Positions 19,573 through 30,338 of a DNA stretch of 64,000 nt are shown here, in pieces. A program made the position numbers and the translations under genes. Source of the stretch: an uncultured SAR116 cluster alpha proteobacterium (lineage in GTDB: Bacteria; Pseudomonadota; Alphaproteobacteria; Puniceispirillales; Marisalimonadaceae); assembly GCA_902619485.1 (NCBI GenBank), contig CACNEF010000001.1, positions 62,001 to 126,000 on the forward strand. The letters are read 5' to 3'. The notes under the pieces are model-generated. The model was not told the origin of the DNA. It saw only the letters and a program-made list of their open reading frames with translations, and did no database searches. Numbering within the stretch: position 1 is the first letter of the stretch; every line of letters begins with the position of its first letter.

Positions 19573-20835
19573 ATGAATATTTTATTAGTAGGTGGAGGTG
19601 GTAGAGAACATGCTATTGCTGCAACTTTATCAAAGTCACCTTTAACAACAAGACTTATTGTTGCTCCAGGAAATCCTGGAATTGAATCATTTGCTGAATG
19701 CTATCCAATAGCCGCTGACGATATACCTGGGCAATGTAAGTTAGCAAAAGATATTAAAGCAGATATAGTTTTTATTGGCCCTGAAATACCATTAGTTCTA
19801 GGTTTAAAAGATGAATTATCAAAATTAGGGATTAGTGCTTTTGGGCCTTCAAAAAAAGCAGCTCAATTAGAGGGTTCAAAAACTTTTTCTAGAAATTTTT
19901 GTAAAAGACATAATATTCCACAACCAGAATTTAAATATTGTACAGATATAGATACTGCAAAAAGGCAGATTGAGCTTTTAAATGGATATTGTGTTGTAAA
20001 AGCTGATGGCCTTGCAGCTGGAAAAGGCGTTGTTGTATGTGACACAGTGGATCAAGCAATAATTGCATCAAGAGAAATGTTAGAAAAAAATAAATTTGGT
20101 GATGCAGGAAAGTCAATTTTAATAGAAGAAAGAATAAATGGCATTGAAGCAAGTATTTTTGCAGTTTCAGATGGAAATAATGCGGTTTTAATTGGAACAG
20201 CTCAAGATCACAAAAGGGCCTATGATAATGATGAGGGACCAAATACTGGAGGAATGGGAGCTATTTCTCCTGCCCCTGCATTAAATCAAAATTTAAATAA
20301 AGAAATATTTAATAATATTATTTCACCTACAATTAATGGTATGAAATTAGAAGGATATCCTTATGAGGGGATTTTATATGCTGGAGTAATGATTACAGAA
20401 AAAGGACCCAAGGTAATTGAATTTAATTGCAGATTTGGAGATCCTGAAACTCAGGTTGTACTTCCACGCTTAAATACAGACTTAGTAAATATCATTCAAA
20501 AAACAATTAGGAAAAATCTTAAAAATATGACTATTGATTTAATTCCCCAAAACGCAATTACTGTTGTAATAGCAAGTAAGGGGTATCCTGGTGAATTTGA
20601 AAAAGGAGTTTTATTACCATCGCTTAAAAATTTTAATGACAGAAATCAAATATCCGTCTTCCATTCAGGAACCTCCAAAGATAAAAATGAAAACCTTATT
20701 TCAAATGGCGGAAGAGTTTTATCAATAACATCTATTGGAACCAATGTTAAAGATTGCAGGCAAAAAGCATATGATGTTGTAGAAGCTATAAACTGGGAGC
20801 AAGGTTTTTATAGAAAAGATATTGGTCAACTTTAA
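19573..20835 (+). CDS. purD: Phosphoribosylamine-glycine ligase (the track ORF starts upstream at 19474)
   Basis: MNILLVGGGGREHAIA start, GPEIPLVLGL, CRFGDPETQVVLPRL. Confidence 0.95.
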   Translation: MNILLVGGGGREHAIAATLSKSPLTTRLIVAPGNPGIESFAECYPIAADDIPGQCKLAKDIKADIVFIGPEIPLVLGLKDELSKLGISAFGPSKKAAQLEGSKTFSRNFCKRHNIPQPEFKYCTDIDTAKRQIELLNGYCVVKADGLAAGKGVVVCDTVDQAIIASREMLEKNKFGDAGKSILIEERINGIEASIFAVSDGNNAVLIGTAQDHKRAYDNDEGPNTGGMGAISPAPALNQNLNKEIFNNIISPTINGMKLEGYPYEGILYAGVMITEKGPKVIEFNCRFGDPETQVVLPRLNTDLVNIIQKTIRKNLKNMTIDLIPQNAITVVIASKGYPGEFEKGVLLPSLKNFNDRNQISVFHSGTSKDKNENLISNGGRVLSITSIGTNVKDCRQKAYDVVEAINWEQGFYRKDIGQL

Positions 20836-20837
20836 AA

Positions 20838-21299
20838 TTATCTTATTTCTTTAAAAAATTCGTTTAATATTGTTTTGGACTTTTTTGCAGAGAATCCTGA
20901 GTAAACCTCTAATTTACCTTTAAATTTGCAATTTGAAAATATTGTGACACCATTATCTATTGCTCCACCTTTTTTATCTTCTGCACCATAGTATAAACGT
21001 CTTATTCTTGTTTGCTTAATAATACTTGCACACATTATGCAAGGTTCTAAAGTTACCCAAATATCATAATCATTTAAATATCTATTTCCTGTAATTTTAA
21101 GAGCTTTTTCAATCACTAGTTTTTCTGCGTGACATGTCGCATCATTTCTAGTTTCTACTAAGTTATGTGCCTTAGCTATAATATTACCATTTTTATCTAC
21201 TATAATTGCACCAACAGGAACTTCTTGTTTTCTTCTTGCTTTAATAGCTTCATTTATTGCTAATTCCATATAATCGATATAATGATCCAATTTTTTCAC
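20838..21299 (-). CDS. tadA: tRNA-specific adenosine deaminase family
   Basis: TCHAEKLVIEKA and TLEPCIMCASIIKQTRIRRLYYGAEDKKGGA (HAE / PCxxC deaminase). Confidence 0.9.
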   Translation of the reverse strand: MKKLDHYIDYMELAINEAIKARRKQEVPVGAIIVDKNGNIIAKAHNLVETRNDATCHAEKLVIEKALKITGNRYLNDYDIWVTLEPCIMCASIIKQTRIRRLYYGAEDKKGGAIDNGVTIFSNCKFKGKLEVYSGFSAKKSKTILNEFFKEIR

Positions 21300-21348
21300 C
21301 TTTTTTTGTAATGTTGCTAATACTTATTAAAACCTATAATACAGAACA

Positions 21349-22164
21349 ATGAAAAATAATTACAAAAAAATTAATCCTAAACTATCTGAAAACATTAACT
21401 CTGACAAAAGTTTATATATTACAAAGTCCATAAGGTTAGCTAAATTTATTGCAAGATCAGGCTTATGTTCTAGAAGAGAAGCTGAACGTTTAATAATAAA
21501 TGGTAAAGTAAAAGTTAATAATAAAATAATTTTAGAATGCGGTATAAATGTAAATTCAAAAGATCAGATTGAAGTCAATAATCAGCCCTTACCAAAAAAA
21601 ACTGCAACTAGATTGTGGCTTTACAATAAGAAAAGAGGTTATTTGGTAACAAACAATGATCCGGAGGGTAGGCCTACAATTTTTGACCATTTAAAAGAAA
21701 AATTAGATATCAGGTTTATTTCAATTGGTCGTTTAGATATGGATTCAGAAGGTTTGCTATTACTCACTAATGACGGTGATTTAGCAAGAAAACTTGAATT
21801 ACCATCCACTGGCTGGCTTCGAAAATACAAAGTTAGAGTACATGGTTATGTGATTAAAAAAGATTTAGAATTGCTTAAAAATGGAATCACAGTAAATGGT
21901 ATTAGATATGGTAAAATAGATGCTAAACTAGACAAACAAAAAGCCAGTAATGCTTGGCTTACCTTAGGTATAAGAGAAGGAAAAAACAGAGAAGTTAGGA
22001 GAGTTATGAACCATCTTGGATACAATGTTAATCGTTTAATTAGAGTATCTTTTGGTCCATTTCAAATTCAAAATATAGCCTCAGGAGAGGTAGAAGAAGT
22101 AAAAAATAAAGTCCTTTATGATCAACTAAGATTTTTAAATTTGGCAAATAAAAATAAAAAATAG
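21349..22164 (+). CDS. 23S rRNA pseudouridine synthase (RluB/RsuA family)
   Basis: S4 domain LAKFIARSGLCSRREAERLI, GRLDMDSEGLLLLTNDGDLA, GKNREVRRVMNHLG. Confidence 0.92.
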   Translation: MKNNYKKINPKLSENINSDKSLYITKSIRLAKFIARSGLCSRREAERLIINGKVKVNNKIILECGINVNSKDQIEVNNQPLPKKTATRLWLYNKKRGYLVTNNDPEGRPTIFDHLKEKLDIRFISIGRLDMDSEGLLLLTNDGDLARKLELPSTGWLRKYKVRVHGYVIKKDLELLKNGITVNGIRYGKIDAKLDKQKASNAWLTLGIREGKNREVRRVMNHLGYNVNRLIRVSFGPFQIQNIASGEVEEVKNKVLYDQLRFLNLANKNKK

Positions 22165-22185
22165 TGTAAAAATTAAAATTATATT

Positions 22186-22767
22186 ATGAGAATAATAGGT
22201 GGCAAATACAGAGGTTTAAAGCTTCTACCTCCAGATGATACTAAAATCAGACCAACATCTGATAGATTAAAAGAAGCTCTTTTTTCAATCATTACCTCAA
22301 ATAAATATAAGCTAAATATTAGTAGTTGTAACGTACTTGATATTTGTAGTGGAACCGGATCATTAGGTATTGAAGCCTTTTCTAGAGGAGCTGTTTCCAT
22401 TTATTTTATAGATAAGGACCATAAATCAATAAATTTAATTCATAAAAATATTACAAATTTAAACATTGATAATAAATTTGGAAATAGAATTAAAATTATT
22501 AAAGATGAAGCAACAAAAGCATTAGAAAATATAAATAAAATTTTTCAAATAGTGTTAATAGACCCGCCATACAATACAAATATAACTGAGAAATGTTTAT
22601 TTAAATTGAAGGAACTAAATTTAATAAATGAAGATAGTTATATTTTTGCTGAAAGTAGTAAGCCAGAAGACTTCAATTATGATGGATATCAGATTTTGGA
22701 TATAAAGTTGTACGGAAATTCAAAATTAACTATCTTAAAGTTATCAAATTCAAGTTCTATTGAATAA
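22186..22767 (+). CDS. rsmD: 16S rRNA (guanine966-N2)-methyltransferase
   Basis: MRIIGGKYRGLKL, RPTSDRLKEALFSI, DPPYN. Confidence 0.93.
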   Translation: MRIIGGKYRGLKLLPPDDTKIRPTSDRLKEALFSIITSNKYKLNISSCNVLDICSGTGSLGIEAFSRGAVSIYFIDKDHKSINLIHKNITNLNIDNKFGNRIKIIKDEATKALENINKIFQIVLIDPPYNTNITEKCLFKLKELNLINEDSYIFAESSKPEDFNYDGYQILDIKLYGNSKLTILKLSNSSSIE

Positions 22768-24546
22768 TTTTTCAATATCCTTAAGTGATAGACTAATAGA
22801 TGTAGGTCTTCCATGATTACACTGTCCAGAATTTGGTGTTTTTTCCATTTCTCTGAGTAACTGGTTCATTTCAGTTTCGTTTAGATTACGTCCTGATCTT
22901 ACTGATCTATGACATGCAATATTACCTAATATAAGATCAATTTTTGCAAGATAAGATGATGGAAGTCCAGATTCTGACAAATCATCTCCTAAATCAATAA
23001 TGATTTGTTTAATATCAGCATCTCCCAACAAAGCAGGGATTTCTCTTACAACAACCGCACCCTCCCCAAAAAGTTCTATGACAAAACCTATATCTGCTAA
23101 CAATTCAATATTTTCTTTTATAATTTCTAATGGAATTGGCTCAAGATTTATAACTTCTGGAAGTAACAAAATTTGTCTCTCTATTGATTTATTCTGTCTT
23201 GCAAATTTCATTTTTTCTAGTGTTAATCTTTCATGAGCAGCATGTTGGTCAATTATCACAATACCGTTGGAATTTTGAGATATGATATAATTTTTATTAA
23301 ATTGTCCTAATGCAGCACCTAAGGGAAAGCTCTCATTATCTTTAGTTTGCTTTAAGTTATTTTCAAAATCATTTTGTTTAAGAGCTTTTTTTAGAGGTTT
23401 AACTTCAATATTACTAAAAAAAGATTGCTTTTCGTTTTGATTGTCATTAGAGCCATAAACTTTAATGGGATTTATTCTTTCATTCATAATAAATTTTTCT
23501 ATTGCTTCTTTAGAAATTTCACTTGTTGTTTGAAAAAAGTTAGAATTCAATTCTTGGCTTATTGACCCTACTATTAAACTTCTAACTAAAGCACCGTCTT
23601 GAAATCTTACCTCGGTTTTCCCAGGGTGAACATTGACGTCAATAAAATCAGTTGGTACATCAATAAATAAACAAAAAACTGGGAATCTTCCCTTTGGAAG
23701 TGTGTCCCTATAAGCTGATCTTATTGCACTTGAAAGGTTTCTATCTTGAATTGATCTTCCATTTATGTATAAATGTTGTTGATTATAATTTGATTTATTT
23801 AATGTTGGAAGGCCTATAAAACCAAAAATTTTTGCAAATTTTCTATCTGTTATTTGCTTGAAATTTTCAATCTTTATTGCTTCATCAGAAAAACTTGTAC
23901 CTAATACATTTTTAATCCTATTTAAGTACAATCCATTTGATTTTTTTTCAGGTTTAATATTGAGTAATTCACGTCCATCAGCTTTAAAACTAAAACCAAC
24001 AAGTGGATTAACTAAAACCATTTTTAGGATAACCTGATGACAATAGCTTTTTTCAACTTGAGAAGATTTTAAAAATTTCAACCTTGCAGGAGTAGCAAAA
24101 AATAACTTTTTTATGGATACTCTTGTTCCTTTTTCTAGCGAGGATGGATAAACATCGTTAAAATTACCTGCTATAATATCAAGTGACCAAGCTTGATTTG
24201 AGTCAATATATTTTGACTGTATGTTTAATTCACTAACTGCAGCAATTGAAGGAAGTGCTTCTCCTCTAAAACCTAAGTATTCTATTTTATTTAAAGTATT
24301 TTCAGGCAATTTTGATGTTGCATGCCGTTCAATGGCTAAAGGGATATAGTCTTTATGAATCCCAATACCATTGTCTAATACCGAAATTAGAGTTTTTCCA
24401 CCATTTTCTATAATAATATCTATTTGATTAGCGTTTGCATCTAACGAATTCTCAATTAATTCTTTTAAAGCAGATGAAGGTCTTTCTACTACTTCACCAG
24501 CTGCTATCTGGTTAATAAGATTTTGTGGAAGCCTTCTTATTTCCAT
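22750..24546 (-). CDS. mutL: DNA mismatch repair protein MutL
   Basis: IAAGEVVERPSSALKELIENSLDA, GFRGEALPSIAAVSEL, C-terminal ACHRSVRSGR...QCNHGRPT. Confidence 0.96.
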   Translation of the reverse strand: MEIRRLPQNLINQIAAGEVVERPSSALKELIENSLDANANQIDIIIENGGKTLISVLDNGIGIHKDYIPLAIERHATSKLPENTLNKIEYLGFRGEALPSIAAVSELNIQSKYIDSNQAWSLDIIAGNFNDVYPSSLEKGTRVSIKKLFFATPARLKFLKSSQVEKSYCHQVILKMVLVNPLVGFSFKADGRELLNIKPEKKSNGLYLNRIKNVLGTSFSDEAIKIENFKQITDRKFAKIFGFIGLPTLNKSNYNQQHLYINGRSIQDRNLSSAIRSAYRDTLPKGRFPVFCLFIDVPTDFIDVNVHPGKTEVRFQDGALVRSLIVGSISQELNSNFFQTTSEISKEAIEKFIMNERINPIKVYGSNDNQNEKQSFFSNIEVKPLKKALKQNDFENNLKQTKDNESFPLGAALGQFNKNYIISQNSNGIVIIDQHAAHERLTLEKMKFARQNKSIERQILLLPEVINLEPIPLEIIKENIELLADIGFVIELFGEGAVVVREIPALLGDADIKQIIIDLGDDLSESGLPSSYLAKIDLILGNIACHRSVRSGRNLNETEMNQLLREMEKTPNSGQCNHGRPTSISLSLKDIEKLFNRT

Positions 24547-24559
24547 ATTTATTACCTAA

Positions 24560-25078
24560 TTATTTTAGTAGTAAAGGCTTTCCTGAGTTTATATCAACTG
24601 CTGGAGAAGGGTTTGAATTAATATCTTGTTTTAATAATTTGTTTTTCTTAATTCTCATAGCTTCTTTTTTGGAATCAATTACCACACCTGTTTTAGGAAT
24701 ATCTCCAAATAAAATATCCAATCCAGTTCTTTCACTTAAAGAAATACCAAGTGTTTCTTCATCAACTAATTTTCTTATATTTTTTGGAATGTTTTTTGTA
24801 TCAAATATTTCACCAAAACTATTAGCTTCTTTTTTTTCTTTAATATCAATCTCTGTATTTAGATTAAAGTTATCATTAGTCTTCTCCGTATTCTCATTTT
24901 TAAGAACCTGAGGATCGATTTCATACCCTGGAGGAATTAAAAGAGAAGGTGTAACTGCTACTGAAAATTCATCTGGAATGACTTTTTCTTGACCAACAGC
25001 TTTTCTGAAATCTGAACAACTTGATAATATTCCCATAGGTACCAAAAAAACAAATATTAGAAGAAATTTAATTTTCAT
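24560..25078 (-). CDS. DUF3035 (BamF-like) lipoprotein; likely start at 25078
   Basis: MKIKFLLIFVFLVPMGILSSCS lipobox; DEFSVAVTPSLLIPPGYEID typical of DUF3035. The track ORF is extended upstream to 25129. Confidence 0.78.
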   Translation of the reverse strand: MKIKFLLIFVFLVPMGILSSCSDFRKAVGQEKVIPDEFSVAVTPSLLIPPGYEIDPQVLKNENTEKTNDNFNLNTEIDIKEKKEANSFGEIFDTKNIPKNIRKLVDEETLGISLSERTGLDILFGDIPKTGVVIDSKKEAMRIKKNKLLKQDINSNPSPAVDINSGKPLLLK

Positions 25079-25556
25079 AGTAAGTTCTCTCAATAGTAAA
25101 AATTTGATTATAAAGAAACAAAGTTGCACCTATAAATATTATTGTATCAGCAAGATTAAATGCTGGCCAGTGTAAATCTTCAATGTGAAAATCTATGAAA
25201 TCCACTACCTTCCCATAAATAATTCTATCAATCGCGTTACCAATTGCTCCACTAGCTATAAAAATAAATCCGAGGGATGAATATCTAGGTAATTTAAATG
25301 AAGAATAAATTAACCAAATACTAATTAGAAAAGCAAAAATAGTGAAACTATATCGACCTATTTCACCAGAATTTTGAAAAAAACCAAAAGAAATCCCACT
25401 ATTCCATACTGGTGTCATTGATAAAAAAGATGTCAGTTCAATAGACTGAAATTTAATAAAAAGATTTTCAATTGCCCATAATTTTGATACATAATCAAAA
25501 TATATGAAAACTAAAAAAATCAAAAGAAGTTTAAAAATACCAAAATTTTTTTTCAT
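25068..25556 (-). CDS. lspA: Signal peptidase II
   Basis: NSGISFGFF, GAIGNAIDRIIYGKVVDFIDF, FNLADTII. Confidence 0.94.
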   Translation of the reverse strand: MKKNFGIFKLLLIFLVFIYFDYVSKLWAIENLFIKFQSIELTSFLSMTPVWNSGISFGFFQNSGEIGRYSFTIFAFLISIWLIYSSFKLPRYSSLGFIFIASGAIGNAIDRIIYGKVVDFIDFHIEDLHWPAFNLADTIIFIGATLFLYNQIFTIERTYYEN

Positions 25557-25561
25557 TTAAT

Positions 25562-28327
25562 TTAATTAAGCACGTTTGCACACCTGTTGCAAAGTTCAAT
25601 GTTATCTTTTACTTCTGGAACTATCTTCCAGCATCTCATACATTTACCTCCAGATGCTAATTCTACTTTTACCTTAACTTTTACTTCAGATAAAGTTTTG
25701 TTTAATTTCATTTGTACGTCAGAACAAATAAAAATCTCCGGTAAATTTACGCCTTGAAGTAAATTAAAAGAATCTTCATTTGCGTCTATTAAAATCTTAG
25801 CCTGAAGACTAGAACCTAACATTCCCTCTTTTCTTTTCTCTTCAATAGATGATGTAACGACAGATCTTAATTCTCTTATTTCAGACCATTTTTCACCAAT
25901 TTGAAAATTTTCCCATTCTTTTTTTGGTTTAAAATATGTTTGTAGATGTACTGAATTTTCTTTATCTCCATATCTACTTTGCCAAGCTTCTTCCGCTGTA
26001 AAGCAAATAATTGGAGCTAGCCATGTAGTTAATGATTGAAATAAAATATCCATGACGGTTCTACAAGATTTTCTTTCAGCACTACTTGGATCTTCACAGT
26101 ATAAAGTATCTTTTCTTATATCAAAGTAAAAAGCTGACAAATCAATTGTACAAAAATTATGAACATCTAAATAAATATCGTGAAGGTTAAACTTTTCTGT
26201 GTTCTCTTGTATTTTTTTACTTAGTTCATAAACTCTATGAAGAACCCATTGATCTAGTTCAGGCATTTCAGTAAAATTTATTCTTTCATTTACATTAAAG
26301 TCGTTCAATGCACCCAGTAAATATCTAAGAGTGTTTCTCAGTCTTCTGTAATGATCAGAATGTCTAATTAAAATTTCTTTTCCAATTCTAAGATCATCAT
26401 AGTAATCGGAGCCTACCACCCATAAACGAAGAATATCAGCTCCAAACTCATTAATTACTTTTTGAGGGGCAGTAATATTGCCAAGAGATTTTGACATCTT
26501 TCTACCTTGTTGGTCTAAAACAAAACCATGAGTTAAAACCGCATCATATGGGGCACGCCCCCTTGTGCCACAACTTTCTAGTAAAGAAGAATGAAACCAT
26601 CCTCTATGTTGATCTGTTCCTTCAAGATACAATGAAGCAGGCCAGAATAAATCATCCCTCTTCTCTAATACAAATGAATGAGTAGAGCCAGAGTCAAACC
26701 AAACATCTGCAATATCTGTTACTGCTTCATAATCGTCTGGATTGTATTTTGAACCAAGAAAAAAGGAAGAAGGTTTTTCAAACCAAGCATCTGCTCCGTC
26801 AATTTTAAAAGCTTCAACAATTCTATCTATTACTTCTTGATCTCTAAGTGGCTCTTGAGTTTTTTTATTAACAAATATTGCAAGAGGCACGCCCCATGCT
26901 CTTTGCCGAGATATACACCAGTCAGGCCTATCTTCTATCATTTTAGTTAAACGATTTTGACCCTGAGGAGGATAAAAAGTTGTTTTTGACAAGGCTTTTA
27001 CAGAGGTGTCTCTTAAATTGTTAGTTGTCATAGAAATAAACCATTGAGGTGTTGTTCTAAAAACAAGAGGAGCTTTTGATCTCCAACTATGTGGATATGA
27101 ATGATTTAATTTTCCTCGTCCTATTAAAGCGTCATGTTCAGACATAATATCAGCAATAATTTCATTATCCTTTAAAACACGGAGCCCACCTAACAAAGGT
27201 AAATTGCTATTTAATATTCCATTATCTGAAACAGTTTCAGGAATTGGTAAATTATTTTGTCTACCAAGTTCAAAATCATCTGCACCATGACCAGGAGCGA
27301 TATGAACGAAACCTGTTCCCTGGTCAGTTGTTACAAAGTCAGCTTCCAGAAGTAAAACCTCGTGTTCATAACCATTATTGTTAAGTGGATGGGCTAAAAC
27401 CGTTCCTGCAAAATCACTTCCCTTAAGGGTTTTAGAAAAATTAAAACTTAAGACAGAAATCTCTTTCATAACATCTTCTACCAACTCTTTAGCTATAACA
27501 ATTTTATCACCAATTTTTGCTAATGAATTCTCACCTACATTAGTTACTTCTATAAGTGAATAATCAATATCCTTACCATATGCTACAGCTCTATTACCTG
27601 GTATTGTCCAAGGTGTTGTTGTCCAAATTATGATTTCAAAATCGGTTATTATATCTAATGATGTTTTGATAACTGGAAACCTTGCAAAAATAGTAGTGCT
27701 TATATGATCATGATATTCAATCTCAGCTTCTGCTAGTGCAGTTTTTTCAACAGGAGACCACATCACAGGCTTAATTCCTCTATAGAGGCTGCCGTTCATA
27801 AGAAATTTTCCTATTTCAGACATTATTATAGCCTCTGATTCATATTTCATTGTCGAATATGGGTCTTCCCAGTCACCATAAACACCTAACCTCTGAAATT
27901 CTTCAGATTGAATATCCATCCATTTTGCAGCAAAATCTCTACATTCTTTTCTAAATTCTACAATTGGAATATCGTCTTTATTTTTCTTCTTTTTTCTGTA
28001 ATTTTCCTCTATTTTCCACTCAATCGGCAATCCATGACAATCCCATCCAGGAACATAGTTTGCATTCTTACCAAGCATGGATTGAGATCTATTTATTACA
28101 TCTTTAATTATTTTGTTTAAAGCATGACCTATGTGCAAATTTCCATTTGCGTATGGAGGTCCATCATGAAGTATAAAAGGCTCAGAATTTTTTCTTTGCT
28201 CTCTCAATTTTTTAAAAAGATTAATTTCTTCCCATAATTTTAATATTTGTGGTTCTTTAGTTGGAAGACCAGCTCTCATTGAAAAATCAGTTTTTGGTAA
28301 ATAAACGGTATCTTTATAATCACTCAT
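25562..28327 (-). CDS. ileS: Isoleucyl-tRNA synthetase (start MSDYKDTVYLPKTDF; track start is further upstream)
   Basis: HDGPPYANGNLHIGHALNKIIKD, KMSKSLGN, C-terminal CxxC zinc motifs CMRCW...CNRC. Confidence 0.96.
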   Translation of the reverse strand: MSDYKDTVYLPKTDFSMRAGLPTKEPQILKLWEEINLFKKLREQRKNSEPFILHDGPPYANGNLHIGHALNKIIKDVINRSQSMLGKNANYVPGWDCHGLPIEWKIEENYRKKKKNKDDIPIVEFRKECRDFAAKWMDIQSEEFQRLGVYGDWEDPYSTMKYESEAIIMSEIGKFLMNGSLYRGIKPVMWSPVEKTALAEAEIEYHDHISTTIFARFPVIKTSLDIITDFEIIIWTTTPWTIPGNRAVAYGKDIDYSLIEVTNVGENSLAKIGDKIVIAKELVEDVMKEISVLSFNFSKTLKGSDFAGTVLAHPLNNNGYEHEVLLLEADFVTTDQGTGFVHIAPGHGADDFELGRQNNLPIPETVSDNGILNSNLPLLGGLRVLKDNEIIADIMSEHDALIGRGKLNHSYPHSWRSKAPLVFRTTPQWFISMTTNNLRDTSVKALSKTTFYPPQGQNRLTKMIEDRPDWCISRQRAWGVPLAIFVNKKTQEPLRDQEVIDRIVEAFKIDGADAWFEKPSSFFLGSKYNPDDYEAVTDIADVWFDSGSTHSFVLEKRDDLFWPASLYLEGTDQHRGWFHSSLLESCGTRGRAPYDAVLTHGFVLDQQGRKMSKSLGNITAPQKVINEFGADILRLWVVGSDYYDDLRIGKEILIRHSDHYRRLRNTLRYLLGALNDFNVNERINFTEMPELDQWVLHRVYELSKKIQENTEKFNLHDIYLDVHNFCTIDLSAFYFDIRKDTLYCEDPSSAERKSCRTVMDILFQSLTTWLAPIICFTAEEAWQSRYGDKENSVHLQTYFKPKKEWENFQIGEKWSEIRELRSVVTSSIEEKRKEGMLGSSLQAKILIDANEDSFNLLQGVNLPEIFICSDVQMKLNKTLSEVKVKVKVELASGGKCMRCWKIVPEVKDNIELCNRCANVLN

Positions 28328-28358
28328 TAAATTGTCTCTATATAAATGTCTTATTTTG

Positions 28359-29339
28359 TTATTTATGAAATTCAAATGCTTTTTTAGTATCAACCTCGAT
28401 TTGTTTTTGCAATTCTGATAAAGAATTGAATTTTTTTTCAGGTCTTAAAAATTCAATAAGTTCAACATTTATTCTTTTTCCATACAAATTTGTCCCAGCA
28501 TTTTTTTTAAAATCAATTATATGAGTTTCTAAATTTATAGAATCTCCAGACACAGTAGGTCTTGTACCTATATTTGATATAGATGGCAACCAAACATTTG
28601 ATATTTCAGTGTTTTGTCTGCTAATTATTTTTAATCTGGAAATATAAACTCCTAAGGGTGGTTTTAAAAAGTTTTTCAAACTTAGATTTGCAGTTGGAAA
28701 GCCAATCTCTCTTCCCTGCTGTTTTCCTTTTTCTACATTGCCAGTTATACACCAATTTCTACCAAGCAGATTATTAGCTAGTTTTAATTCTCCATTCTGA
28801 ATCAATTTTCGTATTTTTTGGGAACTGATCACTTCATATTCTTTTCCAGCTAAAGAAGAGAATTGTTTTAAATCTATCGAAACAAGTTGTAATCCTATTG
28901 TGTTAGCAAAACTCCTTGCGTTTTCGATACTTCCTTCTCTATTTTTCCCAAATTTAAAATTTGAACCTGCAAACATTTTTACAATATTGAAATTATATTT
29001 TAGAATTTGTGATAAAAATTGCTCAGCATTGCAGTTTTTCAACTGTTCATTGAATTCAATGATTATTAGAAATTCAACACCAAGCTTACTTAATAACCTT
29101 TCTTTTTCTTCATTATCTAATAACTTAAAGGAAGGATTTTTAGGATTAAAAAAGTCTCTTGGATGGGGATCAAATGTTACAACACCAAAAGCCAGATTGC
29201 TTTCTTGAGCTCGCAGTTTACATTCATTTAAAAGTTTGACATGTCCTTGATGAATACCATCAAAATTTCCAATAGCAGCAGCTAATTTTCCTTCAATAGG
29301 AGCTGGGATGTCACCAATTTTCCATTTAATAATATTCAT
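28359..29339 (-). CDS. ribF: Bifunctional riboflavin kinase/FAD synthetase
   Basis: AAIGNFDGIHQGHVKLL, TFDPHPRDFF, GREIGFPTANL. Confidence 0.94.
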   Translation of the reverse strand: MNIIKWKIGDIPAPIEGKLAAAIGNFDGIHQGHVKLLNECKLRAQESNLAFGVVTFDPHPRDFFNPKNPSFKLLDNEEKERLLSKLGVEFLIIIEFNEQLKNCNAEQFLSQILKYNFNIVKMFAGSNFKFGKNREGSIENARSFANTIGLQLVSIDLKQFSSLAGKEYEVISSQKIRKLIQNGELKLANNLLGRNWCITGNVEKGKQQGREIGFPTANLSLKNFLKPPLGVYISRLKIISRQNTEISNVWLPSISNIGTRPTVSGDSINLETHIIDFKKNAGTNLYGKRINVELIEFLRPEKKFNSLSELQKQIEVDTKKAFEFHK

Positions 29340-29495
29340 AGAAATGTTATAACCATATTAAGTTTTTAAACTCAAGCTGATATATAAACAATTTCATACT
29401 CTTTGTAATTATTTTTGTTATACAAAACTTTATTACATGAATTAGTATTAAATAGGCACAAAGTTTTAAGTAAATTTTATAAGGGTCAATTTTAG

Positions 29496-30338
29496 ATGGA
29501 CAAAATGAACATAAATCTCGAAATCATCTCGAACCTTATAAATAGCTCGATACAAATTTTTGTTTCTTACGCTGGCCAAGTATTAGGCGCTACATTAATA
29601 CTTATAATAGGTTTCTATTTTGCTGGCAAATTAAGTAAAATTGCACGAAAAAATTTAAGTCGTATTAAAAAAATCGACCCCCTTATAGTCCCAATAATTG
29701 GCAACATAATTAGATACGGAATAATTATTATTACAATTATAGCTGTTTTGGGACAATTCGGTGTTCAAACAACTTCAATTATTGCCGTCTTAGGTGCTGC
29801 AGGTTTAGCAATTGGCTTAGCACTTCAAGGAACTTTATCAAATGTAGCTGCAGGAGTAATGTTATTATTATTAAGGCCTTTTAACACAGGTGATTGGGTA
29901 GAAACAGGTGATGTTTCTGGAACAATTAAAGAGGTGGGTCTTTTTACTACAATAATTGACACATTTGACAATGTGTATGTATCGATACCTAATTCAAGTA
30001 TTTGGAATAGTACAATTACTAATCATTCACACTATGAAACAAGAAGAATAGATGTTGATATTGGAATACATTATGACACAGATCTAGATTTAGCGTCCAA
30101 GACTTTATTAAAATTGGCAGAAGATGAAAGAGTATTAAATAAACCTAGAGAGCCACAATTTTTAGTTATGAAATACGACGATAGCGCTATTATTGTGAGA
30201 TTAAGATTATATTCACATACAAAAGATTGGTATCCTCTTTATACAGATTTAATGCGCAAACTAAAACCTGCATTAGACGAAGCCGGTATAGAAATACCAT
30301 ACCCACATAGGGTAATTAACTCAAAAAATTTAGTTTAA
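29496..30338 (+). CDS. Small-conductance mechanosensitive channel, MscS family
   Basis: AVLGAAGLAIGLALQGTLSNVAAGVMLLLLRPFNTGDWVE. Confidence 0.93.
   Translation: MDKMNINLEIISNLINSSIQIFVSYAGQVLGATLILIIGFYFAGKLSKIARKNLSRIKKIDPLIVPIIGNIIRYGIIIITIIAVLGQFGVQTTSIIAVLGAAGLAIGLALQGTLSNVAAGVMLLLLRPFNTGDWVETGDVSGTIKEVGLFTTIIDTFDNVYVSIPNSSIWNSTITNHSHYETRRIDVDIGIHYDTDLDLASKTLLKLAEDERVLNKPREPQFLVMKYDDSAIIVRLRLYSHTKDWYPLYTDLMRKLKPALDEAGIEIPYPHRVINSKNLV

Noticed and set aside
19931-20242. Minus-strand 103-aa His/Leu/Tyr-rich ORF
   Set aside because: Antisense within purD; biased composition typical of shadow ORFs in AT-rich DNA.
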